NCBI GenBank assembly: GCA_030054245.1
Contig: JASGCH010000089.1
Span: forward strand, 1-6,267
Direction of reading: 5' to 3'
DNA length: 6,267 bases
Origin: Gammaproteobacteria bacterium
GTDB lineage: Bacteria > Pseudomonadota > Gammaproteobacteria > Burkholderiales > Burkholderiaceae_C
A model generated the notes under the pieces. That model searched no databases. It was given only the letters and a program-made list of their open reading frames with translations, and was not told the origin of the DNA. Positions 1 to 6,243 of this stretch are shown piece after piece. A program made the translations under genes and the position numbers. Within the stretch, counting starts at the first letter, position 1. Each line of letters begins with the position of its first letter.

Positions 1-1521
1 TCTATCTTCCCAAAATTTTTTCTGAATCGATTCTTGCACAGCTACAAATCCTTGTCCACCGTGAAGGTTGGCTAAGCGCACGCATTCGGATGCCAATTTT
101 GCCACTAGAGACAGGTCTGGCCCCGACAGATCTAACAACAACAACATATTGGGTAATTCCGCAGATGGGGATTTGGTGGCATAACCGACAGCTCGTAAAT
201 AGCGTTTGTCTAAGTGCTCAAAGCCAGTTAATTGCACGACTTGTTCATCAAACAATTGTTTGATAGCCACTAATCCCAATACGCTGGTATGGTAATTACC
301 AAAAAATTCCAAGCAAACCGTACGAGTATTTTGGGGGTAGGTGTGTAATACCCAAGTGGCGGAAACAATCAGTCCATCAGTACCTTCTTTTTGTACTCCC
401 GGGAGCCCACCCAAAAACTTATCACTGACATCCTTACCTAAACCCACTTTACGAAACTCTTTTCCAGGGATTGACAAAATTTTACGATCTAGCAAGGTAG
501 TGCCATTTGGCTGAAAATAACATAATTCAAAATGCGCCCAATCTTCTTCATGAATTTTTCCAAGATTATGATCTAAACGCGTCACTTCCAACCACAAACC
601 TTGGGGATTGATCATACGCCAACTGTATAAGTTATCAACCGCAGTTCCCCATAAAACCGCTTTCTTCCCTCCAGCGTTCATGGCAATATTGCCCCCAATA
701 CACGAGGCACTCGCTGAGGTTGGGTCAACCGCAAAAACCAAACCCTGAGACTTTGCCATTTCGCTCACCGTTTGCGTAACTACCCCGGCCTGTGTCGAGA
801 TGGTAAAGGCTTTGCTGGGTTCTTTATGTAAATGCTTCAGTTGGATACAACTGACTCCTGAAACATCGAGCCATTTTTCAGTATTGATCACCACACTTTT
901 CCATGTCAGTGGGATCGCTCCCCCGGTGTACCCGGTGCCCCCCCCTCTGGGAACCATGGTCAATCCCAGCTTGATACAAGTTTGCACCATCCGTTGGGCT
1001 TCCTCTGGACTATCCGGAGCCAATACCAATAGAGGGTATTCAATGCGCCAATCGCTGGCATCGGTTACATGGCTCACCCGTGAAAACGGATCCGTCAATA
1101 TATTATTTTTAGCGGCTATCTTAGCTAAACTACTTACCGCCTTTTTACGCAAAGACACGAACTCCAAAAAAAAATCTTCAAATTTTTTTACAGCAAGGTA
1201 AGCTTCTTCCAAAACCAACCCAACTAAGTGGTTGTTTGCGTTATTGACCGCCCGACGACTCTCGATGGATTGTAAACGGTGGTGCAAAGCCTCCACCAAC
1301 AAGGCTAAGCGTTTTTTATTGGACAATAAATCCTCTTGTAAATAGGGATTTCTAAGTACCACCCAAATATCGCCTAACACTTCAAACAACATTCTAGCCG
1401 AACGACCCGTTTTTCGTTCGTTTTGCAATTGAAGAAGCCATTGCCAAACTTTTTTCCCCAGCAAGCGAGAGACTATCCCCTCATCTGTAAGGGAAGTGTA
1501 ATTATAAGGAATTTCGCGCAT
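1..1521 (-). CDS. DUF3683 / FAD-binding oxidoreductase, N-terminal 507 residues (partial)
   Basis: The frame is open from an ATG at 1521 to the left edge, giving 507 residues without a stop; the C-terminus lies outside the window. Residues 1-110 (REIPYNYTS, RKTGRSARMLFEVLGDIWVV, RNPYLQEDLL) match what I know of the DUF3683 N-terminal domain. Residues about 155-395 form an FAD-linked oxidase domain of the GlcD/PCMH type: PRGGGTGYTGG at 191-201 is the flavin pyrophosphate-binding loop, followed by DPTSASASCIGGNIAMNAGG at 266-285 and LGKDVSDKFLGGLPG at 361-375. Family members are usually well over 1,000 residues and carry iron-sulphur and cysteine-rich domains in the missing part, so roughly the first 40% is seen. 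The likely role is cytosolic or membrane-associated oxidation of a 2-hydroxy acid; the substrate is unknown. An in-frame TAG lies eight codons upstream, so 1521 is the only ATG that includes REIPYNY. No Shine-Dalgarno is visible; the leader abuts repeat copy A. Confidence 0.9.
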   Translation of the reverse strand, partial: MREIPYNYTSLTDEGIVSRLLGKKVWQWLLQLQNERKTGRSARMLFEVLGDIWVVLRNPYLQEDLLSNKKRLALLVEALHHRLQSIESRRAVNNANNHLVGLVLEEAYLAVKKFEDFFLEFVSLRKKAVSSLAKIAAKNNILTDPFSRVSHVTDASDWRIEYPLLVLAPDSPEEAQRMVQTCIKLGLTMVPRGGGTGYTGGAIPLTWKSVVINTEKWLDVSGVSCIQLKHLHKEPSKAFTISTQAGVVTQTVSEMAKSQGLVFAVDPTSASASCIGGNIAMNAGGKKAVLWGTAVDNLYSWRMINPQGLWLEVTRLDHNLGKIHEEDWAHFELCYFQPNGTTLLDRKILSIPGKEFRKVGLGKDVSDKFLGGLPGVQKEGTDGLIVSATWVLHTYPQNTRTVCLEFFGNYHTSVLGLVAIKQLFDEQVVQLTGFEHLDKRYLRAVGYATKSPSAELPNMLLLLDLSGPDLSLVAKLASECVRLANLHGGQGFVAVQESIQKKFWEDR

Positions 1522-1661
1522 ATATTCAAAAATTGAAGACCGCTACACCATGGGTTTTACCGCCGACTGTGTTACTAAAAAAAGACTACTGCGCCATCGG
1601 TTTTGCCACCGACTGCACGGTCAAATGACTGCGTTATGCGGTACTCACCAGCGAATGATCA

Positions 1662-1682
1662 CCCCAGTAAATTCCGCTGGGG
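1662..1682. other. Hairpin in the centre of repeat copy A
   Basis: CCCCAG at 1662-1667 is complementary to CTGGGG at 1677-1682, giving a 6-bp GC-rich stem with a 9-nt loop. Repeat copy B has no counterpart, so this belongs to a stretch of about 44 bp that makes copy A longer between its second left unit and its right end. No T-run follows on either strand, so it is not called a terminator. Confidence 0.5.
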
Positions 1683-1711
1683 GCGTTCCGCTCAAGCCTT
1701 GTACTTGGGTA

Positions 1712-1740
1712 GCTCGTCGAGCGGCACCAGCCGATGGTGC
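1712..1740. other. Paired palindromes at the right end of copy A
   Basis: Two small palindromes lie next to each other. GCTCG-T-CGAGC spans 1712-1722. GCACCA (1724-1729), loop GCCGA, and TGGTGC (1735-1740) form a 6-bp stem. Copy B has the corresponding GCTC-ACC-GAGC with a weaker second stem, so the first palindrome is kept although its loop changed. The second lies 13-29 bases past the gapA stop codon and could slow or end gapA transcription, but neither strand shows the U-run of a standard intrinsic terminator. Confidence 0.5.
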
Positions 1741-1752
1741 AACAATCTTCTA

Positions 1753-2766
1753 TTAACCTCGATCAGTGGACATCATCCATCGAGCCATTTCTAGACATTT
1801 ATTGGAATATCCCCACTCGTTGTCGTACCAAGCCACCAATTTGACAAAATGAGCGTCTAACGACAAGCCCGCCTTGGCGTCAAAAATGCAAGTATGTGCA
1901 TCTCCAATAATGTCAGTACTCACCAAATCCTCCTGGGAATAGCGTAAAACCCCGCGCAAAGAAGTTTCACTTTGAAGTTTTAATTCAGCGCAAATTTCAT
2001 CATAAGTTGCTGGATGCGTTAATTCAGCTACTAAATCTATGACCGAACCGTTAGCCGTAGGCACGCGGTATGAAGTTCCCGTCAATCGACCATTTAAACT
2101 AGGGATCACCTTGCCAACCGCTTTAGCGGCACCTGTGCTGGTGGGGATGATATTACCAAACACCGAACGCCCCCCCCGCCAATCTTTGGCACTGGGAGCG
2201 TCTACCACTTTTTGAGTGGCAGTGGCGGCATGAATAGTAGACATCAGACCCCGATGAATACCCCATTTATCCTCAATGACCTTAGTCAAAGGTGCTAGGC
2301 AATTGGTAGTACAACTAGCGTTACTGACAATCTTCTGCCCTGCGTATTGATCATGATTTACGCCGTAAACAAACATAGGCGTATGATCTTTGGAAGGAGC
2401 CGACATCAGGACTTTATGAGCTCCAGCTTGTAAGTGTTTGCTGGCACTCTCCGCATCTAAAAAAAATCCAGTGGAGTCTATCACTAAAACATTCCCATAA
2501 GCTTGCCATGGTAGGCTAGCTGGGTCTTTAATTTGGGTTACCAAAATTTTGTGACCATTGACGATAATCCCCTGTTTATCTATTTGAATATCTCCCGGAA
2601 AACACCCATGAACACTATCATAGCGCAACATATAAGCCAAATATTCAACATCTAACAAATCGTTGATGGCGACCACTTCAATATCGCTAAAATTTTGCAT
2701 GGCCGCACGCAAAATCATACGACCTATCCGACCAAATCCATTGATACCTATTTTAATGGTTGTCAT
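1753..2766 (-). CDS. gapA: Type I glyceraldehyde-3-phosphate dehydrogenase
   Basis: A complete 337-residue protein, normal length for the family. It is the cytosolic tetramer that oxidatively phosphorylates glyceraldehyde-3-phosphate to 1,3-bisphosphoglycerate with NAD in glycolysis, and runs the reverse step in gluconeogenesis. The Rossmann motif GINGFGRIGR is at 7-16. Asn35-Asp36 ends the second strand, and Asp there usually favours NAD over NADP. The active site SNASCTTNC has nucleophile Cys152, and His179 (STIHAAT) is the base. DWRGGR at 195-200, STGAAKAVGKVIP and the closing WYDNEWGYSNK at 313-323 are all present. The ATG at 2766 is chosen over an in-frame TTG at 2778 because GGGAG sits five bases before it and family proteins begin this close to the GINGFGR motif. 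No pgk, tkt or pyk lies beside it; both flanks are repeat elements. The eight-G run in the DWRGGR codons is treated in the findings. Confidence 0.97.
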   Translation of the reverse strand: MTTIKIGINGFGRIGRMILRAAMQNFSDIEVVAINDLLDVEYLAYMLRYDSVHGCFPGDIQIDKQGIIVNGHKILVTQIKDPASLPWQAYGNVLVIDSTGFFLDAESASKHLQAGAHKVLMSAPSKDHTPMFVYGVNHDQYAGQKIVSNASCTTNCLAPLTKVIEDKWGIHRGLMSTIHAATATQKVVDAPSAKDWRGGRSVFGNIIPTSTGAAKAVGKVIPSLNGRLTGTSYRVPTANGSVIDLVAELTHPATYDEICAELKLQSETSLRGVLRYSQEDLVSTDIIGDAHTCIFDAKAGLSLDAHFVKLVAWYDNEWGYSNKCLEMARWMMSTDRG

Positions 2767-2771
2767 AGTTT

Positions 2772-2776
2772 CTCCC
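2772..2776 (-). promoter_or_regulatory. Ribosome binding site of gapA
   Basis: GGGAG on the minus strand lies five bases upstream of the ATG at 2766. It decides the start in favour of that ATG over the TTG at 2778. It is the only clear Shine-Dalgarno sequence among the six genes here. Confidence 0.8.
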
Positions 2777-2790
2777 AAAATTCTTATAGA

Positions 2791-2964
2791 AAAACGGTTG
2801 CGTCGTCAGCCGTTGTTACCACCCAGCTAGATTACAATCCAAAGGCTATTGCACTATAGGCTGGTGCTCGCGACTGCACCTCAGCTTGCATATACTCAAT
2901 ATGCAAGACCAACAAGCGTTATGACAGCTCACCGAGCGACACCAGCCGATGATGCAACAGTCTT
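2791..2964. repeat. Intergenic inverted-repeat element, copy B (MITE-like)
   Basis: A 174-bp element occupying most of the 221-base divergent gap between gapA and nth. It has the same plan as copy A: outer left unit at 2791 (AAAACGGTTGCGTCGTCAGC), a second left unit at 2842 (AAGGCTATTGCACTATAGG), and an inverted right end finishing at 2964 that reads AAGACTGTTGCATCATCGG on the minus strand. As plus-strand RNA the outermost 26 bases of the two ends can form 19 Watson-Crick and 2 G-U pairs. The right-end 29-mer (2936-2964) matches that of copy A (1721-1749) at 26 of 29 positions. The inner part also resembles copy A around GCGTTATG (2916-2923 here, 1631-1638 there). The leaders of both gapA and nth must run through part of it, so it may carry their promoters, although I see no convincing -35/-10 pair. 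Confidence 0.72.
2885..2907. other. Perfect 9-bp hairpin inside copy B
   Basis: CTTGCATAT at 2885-2893 and ATATGCAAG at 2899-2907 are exact reverse complements around a 5-base ACTCA loop. It could be a cruciform or RNA hairpin, or a dyad operator for a regulator of the divergent gapA/nth pair. The flanking repeat units do not contain it. It is stated only as a dyad, because no known binding-site consensus is recognised in it. Confidence 0.6.
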
Positions 2965-2987
2965 GCCCTTTCAAAATCCACATTTTT

Positions 2988-3617
2988 ATGCGTTCAAGTT
3001 ATATCCAACCGTTCTTTACGCGATTAAAATCTGCCCACCCCAATCCTCAAACTGAGCTACATTTTGCCAATACATTCCAGCTTTTGGTAGCAGTGATCTT
3101 ATCCGCACAAGCTACTGATAAATCGGTAAACCTAGTTACCGAAAAATTGTTTGCACAAATCACCACTCCCGAACAAATGCTGGCTTACGGTCTTCTACCA
3201 TTGCAAGACAGCATTCGTACCATAGGATTATACAAAACTAAAGCTAAAAACATTCTAGCAACCTCTGCAATCTTGGTCAATAGATACCATTCTCAAATTC
3301 CTAACCAAAGAGAATCGTTAGAAACCCTACCTGGAGTTGGCAGAAAGACCGCCAATGTGGTTTTAAATATCGCTTTTGGTCAACCCACTATTGCTGTTGA
3401 TACCCATGTATTTCGAGTTAGTAATCGAACGGGTTTAGGACCTGGGAAAACCCCTTTGGAAGTGGAAAACGCCTTACTAAAAGTGATACCGGAGGAATTT
3501 ATATATTCTGCCCATCATTTGCTGATTCTGCAGGGTCGTTATGTGTGCAAAGCTCGTCGCCCACTTTGCGAGTTTTGCTCGGTAAAAGAGTTTTGCAACT
3601 TTTTCAACGAGTTGTAA
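2988..3617 (+). CDS. nth: Endonuclease III, DNA glycosylase/AP lyase
   Basis: A 209-residue protein that removes oxidised pyrimidines such as thymine glycol and cleaves the resulting abasic site in base-excision repair. The helix-hairpin-helix LPGVGRKTANVV is at 114-125 with catalytic Lys120, and the catalytic Asp138 is in AVDTH. The C-terminal 4Fe-4S loop has Cys187, Cys194, Cys197 and Cys203 (C-X6-C-X2-C-X5-C). These numbers equal those of Escherichia coli Nth as I know them, which strongly supports the ATG at 2988. The upstream in-frame ATGs at 2949 and 2952 would add 13 or 12 unsupported residues and start inside repeat copy B. No Shine-Dalgarno is visible before 2988. It is the only plus-strand gene in the window, divergent from gapA and convergent with xerC, and is often near rnf genes in other proteobacteria, which are not seen here. 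Confidence 0.96.
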   Translation: MRSSYIQPFFTRLKSAHPNPQTELHFANTFQLLVAVILSAQATDKSVNLVTEKLFAQITTPEQMLAYGLLPLQDSIRTIGLYKTKAKNILATSAILVNRYHSQIPNQRESLETLPGVGRKTANVVLNIAFGQPTIAVDTHVFRVSNRTGLGPGKTPLEVENALLKVIPEEFIYSAHHLLILQGRYVCKARRPLCEFCSVKEFCNFFNEL

Positions 3618-3632
3618 AACCTTGGTATAACC

Positions 3633-3661
3633 GCGGCACCAGCCGTCGGTGCCATAGTCTT
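3633..3661. repeat. Solo end of the intergenic repeat, copy C
   Basis: These 29 bases align without gaps to the right end of copy B (2936-2964) at 23 positions and lie in the same orientation. No left-end partner is present in the 68-base gap. The core is a hairpin, GGCACC (3635-3640) with GGTGCC (3648-3653) around a 7-base loop. It sits between the convergent ends of nth and xerC, where a bidirectional terminator would be expected, and may serve as one. The bases after it (ATAGTCTTGTCTTT on the plus strand) are only moderately T-rich, so that role is an inference. Confidence 0.65.
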
Positions 3662-3685
3662 GTCTTTAGGATGCAACCATCTGGT

Positions 3686-4612
3686 TCATTTGGCTCTTGG
3701 GTGAGCTTTATCATAAGCTTGTGCCAACTTTTGAAAATCTAGGGAAGTATAAATTTGCGTACTTGACAAATTGGCGTGCCCGAGTAGTTCTTGCACAGCG
3801 CGCAAATTCGCCCCAGACTGCAAAATATGGCTAGCAAACGAATGTCTTAACTGATGTGGATGAATGGGCATTTTTAATTGAGCTAAAAACCCTCGCTTAC
3901 GCACAATACTCCAAATACTAGCATAAGTTAAACGCCGACCATTGGCACCCGTAAACAAGGCATGATCTTCACTCTCATTGGATTTGCTAGGTCGCACCTC
4001 AAGCCAAGCACCCAAGGCTTCTAAAGCGTAAGAACCTATAGGCACTAACCTTTGCTTATCACCTTTACCCATAACCCATACCAATTTTGCCGATAGATCC
4101 ACCCAAGCAGTCGATAAATGGGTTTTTTTCCAATCTAATTGACAAATTTCAGCGGCTCTTAACCCACTACTGTATAGTAACTCTAGTAACGCCTTATCTC
4201 GACAATTAAGCCAAATTTGTGCTGGCTTTGTCGATTGAGGAAAGCCATTTTTAATCAGCTGTTGGGCTTGTTCTACCGACAATGATTTGGGCAAACCCAA
4301 GGGCTTCTTGGGTGGTTTTACGCCTAACATCGGGTTATGAATGATCCATTGGTGTTGCCTTAACCATTCAAAAAAAACTCGCCAAGTTGACAGTAGTAAG
4401 GCAATGCTTGCCACACTAGATCCCTGCTGTCGCTTAGTACCCAACCATTTTCGAATATGCACCGTCTCAAGTTCAGACACACTCAGATTCTCCAGTTGCA
4501 TAAATCGGTCAAGTTCCAGCAATCCTAAACGATAGATTTCTCGGCTACGCTTAGACAAGCTACTATCTTGTAGGTACTCGGTAACCCAGTTATTCATCGA
4601 AGCGTTGTTCAT
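3686..4612 (-). CDS. xerC: Tyrosine recombinase XerC
   Basis: A 308-residue site-specific recombinase which, with XerD and under FtsK control, resolves chromosome dimers at dif. Residues about 8-95 are the SAM-like core-binding domain and about 108-300 the catalytic domain. The full set of active residues is present: Arg152 (SSGLRAAE), Lys183 (VMGKGDK), His253 and Arg256 (HQLRHSFASH), His279 (LLGHANLSSTQ) and nucleophile Tyr288. The tail ELLGHANLSSTQIYTSLDFQ resembles XerC more than XerD. The start at 4612 is chosen because its ATG overlaps the TGA of the DUF484 gene as ATGA, suggesting coupled translation; an ATG at 4633 would add seven low-complexity residues (MYANKNK), and one at 4597 is also possible. 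The dapF-DUF484-xerC order is the usual one in beta/gammaproteobacteria. Confidence 0.95.
   Translation of the reverse strand: MNNASMNNWVTEYLQDSSLSKRSREIYRLGLLELDRFMQLENLSVSELETVHIRKWLGTKRQQGSSVASIALLLSTWRVFFEWLRQHQWIIHNPMLGVKPPKKPLGLPKSLSVEQAQQLIKNGFPQSTKPAQIWLNCRDKALLELLYSSGLRAAEICQLDWKKTHLSTAWVDLSAKLVWVMGKGDKQRLVPIGSYALEALGAWLEVRPSKSNESEDHALFTGANGRRLTYASIWSIVRKRGFLAQLKMPIHPHQLRHSFASHILQSGANLRAVQELLGHANLSSTQIYTSLDFQKLAQAYDKAHPRAK
4609..4612 (-). promoter_or_regulatory. ATGA stop/start overlap between DUF484 and xerC
   Basis: On the minus strand the ATG of xerC (4612-4610) overlaps the TGA stop of the DUF484 gene (4611-4609). No Shine-Dalgarno precedes it; the preceding bases are AATAAAAATAAA. 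Termination-reinitiation is therefore the likely way XerC is translated from this message. Confidence 0.7.
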
Positions 4613-5304
4613 TTTATTTTTATTAGCATACAAGACAAAATATCGCTCAATTTCTCAATAATTTGATAATTATGTTGAGGCAAAAAACGCTGTGCATCTT
4701 CTGAAGAAAGTAATAAAAACCCTGAGTTAAAATTTTCAGAATCTCTTGACCATGGATGTAAAATAGGCGTAAATAAGGGGGCAACCACCGCAGAATTATG
4801 CAACTTTTGTGTATTTAATAAATAGGGTAACCCAGGTTGATGAATGTCTATATATATTGGTTTGGTCAAATATTTGATTAAATTTAAGGTCTCTTCGTCA
4901 AGACGAGTTACTAGCTCAGAAGAAAAATAGGTCGAATATGCCGTAGAGTCATAAATATAGACATCTGACAAAGAAAAAGCTTCTATTAGGCTTTTCTTTA
5001 GTTTGTCTAATGACAAATTTTTCTCACACAAAGTATTGCATAACCAAATGTGTAGCAAATCATAGGTCGCTTCATTTTCTCGGCTATTCTCGACATACCG
5101 TTCCAGCTGTTCTTCTAAAGACTCTAAATGGCTTTTTAATTGCTTATTTTTACTTTGCAACCAGCTTGCCTGTTGTTCTTGTAAATTTTTAACTCCTAGG
5201 GTATGCGTAACAAATAAGTCACAAGTTTCAAACAATTCAGAATGCTCGGCTAAGTAACGAGGATGATTTAATAAATACTCATAGATTTCTTTGTCATCCA
5301 GCAT
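4609..5304 (-). CDS. DUF484 family protein
   Basis: A 231-residue protein of unknown molecular function, in the size range of the DUF484 (YigA-like) family that sits between dapF and xerC in many proteobacteria. The N-terminal 30 residues (IYEYLLNHPRYLAEHSELFE) fit the family's opening helix motif. Residues about 40-75 are rich in Gln, Lys, Glu and Leu with heptad-like spacing, suggesting a short coiled coil. Residues about 80-228 form a GAF-like fold, ending in GFLLLSSEDAQRFLP at 195-209, close to the family's G-x-L-x-L-x-S-x-D-x-x-R-F motif. No signal peptide or membrane segment is seen. It follows dapF by 51 bases and overlaps xerC by four. The ATG at 5304 places the family motif at the N-terminus; no Shine-Dalgarno precedes it. 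Linkage to xerC is conserved, but a role in recombination is not established. Confidence 0.88.
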   Translation of the reverse strand: MLDDKEIYEYLLNHPRYLAEHSELFETCDLFVTHTLGVKNLQEQQASWLQSKNKQLKSHLESLEEQLERYVENSRENEATYDLLHIWLCNTLCEKNLSLDKLKKSLIEAFSLSDVYIYDSTAYSTYFSSELVTRLDEETLNLIKYLTKPIYIDIHQPGLPYLLNTQKLHNSAVVAPLFTPILHPWSRDSENFNSGFLLLSSEDAQRFLPQHNYQIIEKLSDILSCMLIKIK

Positions 5305-5355
5305 TTGATGTTACTAATTTTAAATAAACAAATGACACCACACGACCACCTATCA

Positions 5356-6243
5356 TCATAAAGAAAATTGCCCCTGAAAAACTTGGGTGGCTGGGCCATT
5401 CAAATAGACCTGATCCGCCAAAAAACTGACTTTCAAATATCCGTGAATCGCTTTAAGAGGTATTACTTCCACGGTTTTATTCAATAGGTTCAAGATATTA
5501 CCTGCTACCACTGCGGCACAAGCGCCACTACCACAACACAAAGTTTCTCCCACCCCCCTTTCAAACACCCTTAGGAAAATTTTATCACCAGAAATGATTT
5601 GCATAAACCCTACATTAACTTTGTTTGGAAAGAAGGGGTGTTCTTGCAAGCTAGAGCCTACTTCATGAACTGGGTAATTGGCTAGATCCTCAACGCAGAT
5701 TACGGCATGAGGATTACCCATGGACAGTACACAAAAATCAAGCTTTGAAACATCAAAATATAGGTTTTTTGGATGCTTATTGATTAGGCTATGGAGGGTT
5801 AATCGCCATACCTGATTCCCTTGTTTTTCTCCGTATTGCTCATCAATAGGAATTAAATCCGCAGTAAACCCCGGATTCCCCATATTAACACTAACTTCGG
5901 TTGAACTGATACATTCTGCCAATATGATGCGATCTCTGAGTTTTAATTTTAAAATTTTGCTACGAGACAAGCCATAATCTTGAATGTATTGTGCCACACA
6001 CCGAGCACCATTGCCACAATTTCCAGCCTCAGTGCCATCTGCGTTGATAATCAGATAATCAAAATCAGCTTGTAAATCCCCCCTACTTCGACGAATAAGC
6101 AGGACCTGATCAGCTCCTACACCGTAGTGTCTATCACACAGCATTTGATAATTTTCTGGTGTTAGGTGGTAATCTATATCTATTTCATTGATAACGACAA
6201 AATCATTGCCATTACCGTGCATTTTGGTAAACGGAAGCAACAT
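5356..6243 (-). CDS. dapF: Diaminopimelate epimerase
   Basis: A 295-residue protein, slightly longer than the roughly 275 residues usual for the family. This cofactor-independent cytosolic enzyme converts LL- to meso-diaminopimelate, the precursor of lysine and of peptidoglycan cross-links. The two pseudo-symmetric halves each carry a catalytic cysteine: Cys76 in NADGTEAGNCGNGARC and Cys237 in GVGETLCCGSGACA. The opening FTKMHGNGNDF and the MGNPHAV motif at 175-181 are also diagnostic. Some of the extra length is near residues 133-163, between the halves. The ATG at 6243 puts FTKMHG at residue 5, as expected; the frame continues eight codons to a TTG at the window edge, but that would add an unsupported MSFFIVVK. 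It is the first visible gene of the minus-strand cluster leading to DUF484 and xerC. The residue before Cys237 is also cysteine, where alanine is usual. Confidence 0.96.
   Translation of the reverse strand: MLLPFTKMHGNGNDFVVINEIDIDYHLTPENYQMLCDRHYGVGADQVLLIRRSRGDLQADFDYLIINADGTEAGNCGNGARCVAQYIQDYGLSRSKILKLKLRDRIILAECISSTEVSVNMGNPGFTADLIPIDEQYGEKQGNQVWRLTLHSLINKHPKNLYFDVSKLDFCVLSMGNPHAVICVEDLANYPVHEVGSSLQEHPFFPNKVNVGFMQIISGDKIFLRVFERGVGETLCCGSGACAAVVAGNILNLLNKTVEVIPLKAIHGYLKVSFLADQVYLNGPATQVFQGQFSL

Larger units (their letters stand above)
1536..1749. repeat. Intergenic inverted-repeat element, copy A (MITE-like)
   Basis: This element fills 214 of the 231 bases between gapA and the oxidoreductase. 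It begins with two same-direction left-end units. Unit L1 (1536-1570) and unit L2 (1582-1616) match at 27 of 35 positions, and seven of the eight differences are transitions. The right end (1721-1749), read on the minus strand, starts AAGATTGTTGCACCATCGG and matches L2 (AAGACTACTGCGCCATCGG) at 15 of 19 positions, again with only transitions. The centre carries a hairpin CCCCAG/CTGGGG (1662-1667 and 1677-1682). Two further small palindromes sit at the right end. No target-site duplication was found and no open frame looks coding. Whether it moved as a transposon-derived MITE or is a REP-like array cannot be decided from one locus. Confidence 0.72.

Noticed and set aside
800..1201. 133-residue plus-strand open frame
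   Set aside because: It lies wholly antisense to the conserved FAD-binding region of the oxidoreductase and has no motif of its own.
1584..1749. CRISPR array or attachment site in the repeat region
   Set aside because: The repeats are degenerate, inverted, few and irregularly spaced, and no cas, integrase or tRNA gene is adjacent. XerC here is the housekeeping recombinase in its usual operon.
1550..1794. Two short plus-strand open frames over the gapA-oxidoreductase spacer
   Set aside because: They run through the degenerate repeat and into gapA antisense, have no ribosome site and no recognisable protein motif.
2783..2788. TATAAG on the minus strand upstream of gapA as a -10 box
   Set aside because: A start about seven bases downstream would begin at or inside the GGGAG ribosome site, and the best -35 (CTGACG) is only 15 bases away. 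The geometry is poor, so no promoter is called.
2831..2860. ATTACA and TATAGG, 18 bases apart, as a plus-strand promoter for nth
   Set aside because: Each hexamer is a weak match, and TATAGG falls inside the second left unit of the repeat, where its sequence is explained by repeat ancestry.
2949..2987. Upstream ATG starts for nth at 2949 or 2952
   Set aside because: They would begin inside the repeat element. Starting at 2988 puts Lys120, Asp138 and all four iron-sulphur cysteines at the same numbers as in Escherichia coli Nth.
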